DNA of 64,000 bases from CAZVJU01 sp964627195 (GTDB lineage: Bacteria > Patescibacteriota > Microgenomatia > UBA8517). The notes below the pieces were generated by a model that worked only from the letters and a program-made list of their open reading frames with translations, was not told the origin of the DNA and ran no database searches. The position numbers and the translations under genes were made by a program. The stretch is taken from assembly GCA_964627195.1 (NCBI GenBank), contig CAZVJU010000004.1, forward strand, positions 1 to 64,000. Direction: 5' to 3'. Shown here in pieces: positions 62,459 to 64,000 of the stretch. Position 1 is the stretch's first letter. The number at the start of each line of letters is the position of its first letter.

Positions 62459-63556
62459 GTGCGGAAAACTAAAAAACACCTACAGTCAGAAATATTTGAT
62501 AAAAAATTTTTGTTTCTGAGTCTTTTTTTAACCATAGCAGGTTTAGTAAGCCTAGCTGACGCTTCGGCACCCCTGGCGGCTCGCACTTTTGGTGATACCT
62601 TTTACTTTCTTAAACAACAGCTGATATGGGCACTAATTGGTGTAGCTCTTCTTTTTGTTACTATGAAAATTAAATATACGTTCTGGGCGAAGATTGCAAC
62701 TCCACTTTTTTTGATCGGTTTAGCTTCACTCATCTTAGTGTTGGTTCCGGGAATAGGTACAGAGATACTTGGAGCAAAGCGGTGGATAATAGTTGGTTCT
62801 ATATCTATCCAACCGTCGGAGTTTATTAAATTTGCTCTCGCTATCTATTTTGCAAAAGTAGCGGAGAGGAGATTGAAAATGCTTTCCTTCGTTATTCCGC
62901 TTCTTGTGGTGGGTATTTTAATTATGTTGCAGCCTGATTTGGGAACGATGTTGGTAATTAGTGCTATTGGGTTTACTCAAATCTTTGTAAGCGGCGTAAA
63001 CCTTTTTCACTTTGGCGCGTTGGGATTGGCGGCAGGATTGGTCAGTTTTTTATTAATAATAACTTCGGATTACAGGAAAGATAGACTTATTACCTTTTTT
63101 GCGCAAACTCATGACCCTCTGGATAAGTCTTACCATATCCGGCAAATTTTACTGGCGCTTGGCTCAGGTGGACTGTTGGGAATTGGTCTGGGACAATCTA
63201 GACAAAAGTATCTTTTTTTACCGGAAACAGCGACAGATTCAATTTTTGCAGTTATCGCTGAAGAGATAGGCTTCCTGGGCGCAAGTATTTTAATTATTGT
63301 CTTTGCAATTTTTGTAATTAGAGGATTTAGAATAGCCAAAAGGGCACCCGATACGTTCTCTCTGAGTCTGGGAGTAGGTATAATGTCTTGGATAGGAGCT
63401 CAAACACTTCTGAATATTGGATCTATGGTTTCTCTTGTGCCACTCACCGGTATTCCTCTTCCGTTTTTTTCCTATGGAGGATCCTCACTTACAACAGTAC
63501 TTATTGGATGTGGAATCCTTTTAAATATTTCAAAATATGCCAAAAAGAGTTATTAA
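62459..63556 (+). CDS. ftsW: septal peptidoglycan polymerase FtsW
   Basis: The 365-residue SEDS protein starts at GTG. It has about ten membrane segments, with KRWIIVGSISIQPSEFIKFA and IMLQPDLGT (the catalytic Asp region), HDPLDKSYHIRQILLALGSGG in the large loop, and GIPLPFFSYGGSS near the end, each given in part. It polymerises lipid II and works with FtsI. RodA is similar, but the position between mraY and murG favours FtsW. It overlaps murG by 20 bases. Confidence 0.92.
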   Translation: MRKTKKHLQSEIFDKKFLFLSLFLTIAGLVSLADASAPLAARTFGDTFYFLKQQLIWALIGVALLFVTMKIKYTFWAKIATPLFLIGLASLILVLVPGIGTEILGAKRWIIVGSISIQPSEFIKFALAIYFAKVAERRLKMLSFVIPLLVVGILIMLQPDLGTMLVISAIGFTQIFVSGVNLFHFGALGLAAGLVSFLLIITSDYRKDRLITFFAQTHDPLDKSYHIRQILLALGSGGLLGIGLGQSRQKYLFLPETATDSIFAVIAEEIGFLGASILIIVFAIFVIRGFRIAKRAPDTFSLSLGVGIMSWIGAQTLLNIGSMVSLVPLTGIPLPFFSYGGSSLTTVLIGCGILLNISKYAKKSY

Positions 63557-64000
63557 TAAAATCAAAAAAATAGTTTTTACAGGTGGTCATGGAGCATCCT
63601 CTGCTTACGAGGTTATCGAAGAAGTAAGGCGCCAAAAGAAAGACTGGGATTTGTACTGGATCGGTTTTATAAATAGTATTGAGGGAGAAAATAGTCCTAC
63701 ACTTTCTTCAATTTACTTTCCGAAATACAAAGTTAAGACTTACGGGATTATTGCAGGGAGAATTCAAAGAAATTTTACTTTTTGGACAATTCCCTCACTT
63801 TTAAAGATTCCACTTGGGTTTATTCATGCCCTTTTCTTGATAGTAAAGATTAGACCTGATCTGGTATTGTCTTTCGGTGGGTTTAGCGCATTTCCTGTGG
63901 TTGTTGTGGGCTATTTATTTGGCGTTCCCGTACTTATCCACGAACAAACGTCAGTTGCCGGTAGGGCGAATAGGCTTTCTTCCCTTTTCGCCAAAAAAAT
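63537..64000 (+). CDS. murG: MurG, 3' truncated by window end
   Basis: ATG at 63537 opens a frame that runs off the window after 154 codons. It reads MPKRVINKIKKIVFTGGHGA, then VLSFGGFSAFPVVVV and PVLIHEQTSVAGRANRL. GGHG at the N-terminus and HEQTxxxGRxNR are the MurG landmarks. It adds GlcNAc to lipid I to make lipid II at the inner membrane face. The usual first glycine loop GGTGGH is changed to GGHGA. It overlaps the ftsW end by 20 bases. Confidence 0.9.
   Translation, partial: MPKRVINKIKKIVFTGGHGASSAYEVIEEVRRQKKDWDLYWIGFINSIEGENSPTLSSIYFPKYKVKTYGIIAGRIQRNFTFWTIPSLLKIPLGFIHALFLIVKIRPDLVLSFGGFSAFPVVVVGYLFGVPVLIHEQTSVAGRANRLSSLFAKK

Noticed and set aside
1..64000. CRISPR array, tRNA or rRNA genes
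   Set aside because: No evenly spaced direct repeats with unique spacers and no recognisable tRNA or rRNA sequence were seen. Hairpin repeats are dispersed rather than in arrays.
1..64000. Alternative genetic code with TGA read as an amino acid
   Set aside because: Many genes end at TGA exactly where the family ends, including mraZ, rsmH and the FemXAB gene.

Overview
The window is about 64 kb of low-GC DNA, densely packed with genes that often overlap by 1-26 bases. TGA is used as a normal stop codon (for example at the ends of mraZ and rsmH), so this is not a code-25 lineage such as Gracilibacteria or SR1. Three things point to a Candidate Phyla Radiation (Patescibacteria) genome, most likely in or near Microgenomates: the very large set of polyprenyl-linked and membrane glycosyltransferases with a DUF4012 protein, the shortened housekeeping proteins (RecO, S41 protease), and short translated repeats such as the DPSTSSGQ insert in glycyl-tRNA synthetase. 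This placement is inference. Two runs of ten N (3905-3914 and 18062-18071) show that the sequence is a scaffold from a metagenome or draft assembly.

Region 1 (1-39006) is a surface-glycan island. It holds two giant GT-C/YfhO-like membrane proteins, six GT39/ArnT-like membrane glycosyltransferases, six GT2 enzymes, six GT4 enzymes, a Wzx-like flippase, an O-antigen-ligase-like polymerase, a hexapeptide acyltransferase, an AsnB-type amidotransferase and a methyltransferase. It ends with mannose-1-phosphate guanylyltransferase (manC) and a PglC/WbaP-type phosphoglycosyl transferase. Read as a pathway, the phosphoglycosyl transferase starts a chain on undecaprenyl phosphate, GT2/GT4 enzymes extend it, polyprenyl-phosphate-sugar synthases feed the GT-C enzymes outside the membrane, and the flippase and ligase export and join it. 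Embedded in the island are a PH-domain protein, a nucleotidyltransferase-like/phosphohistidine fusion, a frameshifted NUDIX gene, a VTT/DedA-like protein and a PDZ-less S41 protease.

Region 2 (39072-45053) is mixed housekeeping: DUF4012 protein, recO, a DUF2130 protein, glyS and a membrane-anchored protein of unknown function, closed by a possible UUCG-loop terminator.

Region 3 (45058-64000) is a division and cell-wall (dcw) cluster under a MraZ-type operator. The order is mraZ, a 43-codon ORF, rsmH, ftsL-like, ftsI, murA, murE, murC, murB, murD, then a class IV aminotransferase on the opposite strand, an alpha/beta hydrolase, a membrane-anchored murF, a DegT aminotransferase, a FemXAB-type aminoacyltransferase, mraY, ftsW and the start of murG. 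Together they make UDP-MurNAc-pentapeptide, transfer it to lipid, probably add a cross-bridge residue, and polymerise and cross-link septal wall.

Across the window there are several families of small hairpin repeats. One family sits just before the start codons of mraY, ftsW and asnB. Another is inserted in glycosyltransferase genes and is translated. A third, built on an AAAGGCC/GGCCTTT palindrome, lies inside a GT4 gene and forms the end of murE. Many genes that start a transcription unit carry a TATAAT-like hexamer only 5-10 bases before the start codon, which suggests leaderless transcripts. There is no tRNA, rRNA, CRISPR array, transposase or phage gene, and no gene-free stretch over 300 bases.
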